DNA of 64,000 nt from Streptomyces xanthii (GTDB lineage Bacteria > Actinomycetota > Actinomycetes > Streptomycetales > Streptomycetaceae). A program made the translations under genes and the position numbers. This document shows positions 63,601-64,000 of the stretch, piece by piece; position 1 is the stretch's first letter; each line of letters begins with the position of its first letter. The DNA is taken from NCBI RefSeq assembly GCF_014621695.1, contig NZ_CP061281.1, positions 496,001-560,000 of the forward strand, in the 5' to 3' direction. The notes under the pieces are model-generated. The model searched no databases. It saw only the letters and a program-made list of their open reading frames with translations, and had not been told where the DNA came from.

Positions 63601-64000
63601 ATGGACTCCACGACGCCGCTGCCCGGACTCTCCGCCCCTCCCCCGCCCGGCGCCCACGCCCTGTCCCCGGGGTCCTATGACGGGCGGCTCGTGCTGGTGA
63701 CGGGAGGCGGCACCGGCCTGGGCCGGGCGGTCGCCGCCGAGTTCGCCCGGCTCGGCGCGTCCCTGCTCCTCGTCAGCCGCCGCGAGGAGCATCTGGCGCC
63801 CGCCCGCGCCGAGTTGGCGAAGGTTCCCGGGGCGGGCCCGGTGACCTCGCAGCTGTGCGACATCCGCGACGCGGACCGCATCGCCGAGGTCTTCGACGCC
63901 GCCGTCGCCGCGCACGGCCGCCTCCCGGATGTCCTGGTCAACAACGCGGCGGCCAACTTCCCCGTCCCCTCGGAGGACATGACACCGAACGGCTGGCGCG
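63601..64000 (+). CDS. SDR family oxidoreductase, 5' part
   Basis: 133 codons are visible before the window ends. VLVTGGGTGLGRAVAAEFARLG near residues 31-52 is the classical SDR cofactor site, and VLVNNAAANF near 114 is the NNAA stabilising motif. The closest recognised group is 2,4-dienoyl-CoA reductase-like. ATG 63601 is the likely start; an out-of-frame ATG lies just upstream. The catalytic Tyr is beyond the edge. Confidence 0.88.
   Translation, partial: MDSTTPLPGLSAPPPPGAHALSPGSYDGRLVLVTGGGTGLGRAVAAEFARLGASLLLVSRREEHLAPARAELAKVPGAGPVTSQLCDIRDADRIAEVFDAAVAAHGRLPDVLVNNAAANFPVPSEDMTPNGWR

Overview
The window reads as chromosomal DNA of a Streptomyces-like actinomycete. GC is very high, with strong G/C preference at third codon positions. 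GTG and TTG starts are frequent, Shine-Dalgarno leaders are mixed with apparently leaderless genes, and the families are typical of the group (DUF574-type methyltransferase, ECF41 sigma factor, FdhD/YdeP pair, two-component systems, many stop/start-overlapping operons). I found no rRNA, tRNA, CRISPR array, integrase, transposase or prophage gene. About 62 protein genes are supported; the first (MFS) and last (SDR) are cut by the window edges.

Region by region. 1-7.3 kb: partial MFS exporter; a half-type ABC exporter followed by a methyltransferase-NUDIX fusion; an APC permease with a cytosolic tail; a DUF574-type methyltransferase. 7.3-18.1 kb: a catabolic locus around an AraC-type regulator. 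On the minus strand, BKACE, quinone oxidoreductase, TauD-type dioxygenase, MFS, alpha/beta hydrolase and acetoacetyl-CoA synthetase form one tightly packed operon. Divergent from the regulator lie a degenerate dioxygenase-like protein and an acyl-CoA ligase. BKACE enzymes release acetoacetate from a beta-keto acid plus acetyl-CoA, and the last gene of the operon can re-activate that acetoacetate. This is the best candidate here for an undescribed pathway.

18.1-26.5 kb: a putative envelope or glycan locus with a polytopic GT-C-like protein, a membrane Moco oxidoreductase with an internal twin-arginine motif, a methyltransferase, a DUF2064 transferase, a repeat-containing proline-rich ORF, a GT2 glycosyltransferase, a two-component system and an extended-SDR epimerase. 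26.5-35.6 kb: a molybdenum island with a di-Mop protein, modCBA, an HTH-Mop regulator, a GreA-like factor, a LysR regulator, fdhD and a YdeP-type formate dehydrogenase homologue. Together with the oxidoreductase at 19.5 kb, molybdate uptake, storage, regulation, cofactor sulfuration and two Mo enzymes lie within 16 kb.

35.6-44.4 kb: DUF1345 and FUSC membrane proteins, a lipoprotein, a bacterial eRF1-like protein divergent from arginine antiporter/arginine deiminase, and an ECF41 sigma factor beside a small membrane protein. 44.4-47.5 kb: a cobalamin riboswitch controlling a BtuFCD-type ABC importer. 47.5-53.1 kb: YciO/Sua5-type protein, hypothetical proteins, DUF779 protein, a secreted PQQ-like propeller, a 64-aa membrane protein and a Tat-exported GDPD-like protein. 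53.2-58.3 kb: a five-gene dipeptide/nickel-type ABC importer whose genes all overlap. 58.4-64 kb: an acyl-CoA dehydrogenase pair with a quinone oxidoreductase, an XRE-cupin regulator divergent from a thioredoxin-reductase-like flavoprotein, and the start of an SDR.

Boundaries come from reading frames, Shine-Dalgarno sequences and stop/start overlaps. Functions are inferred from recognised motifs only; no database search was possible.
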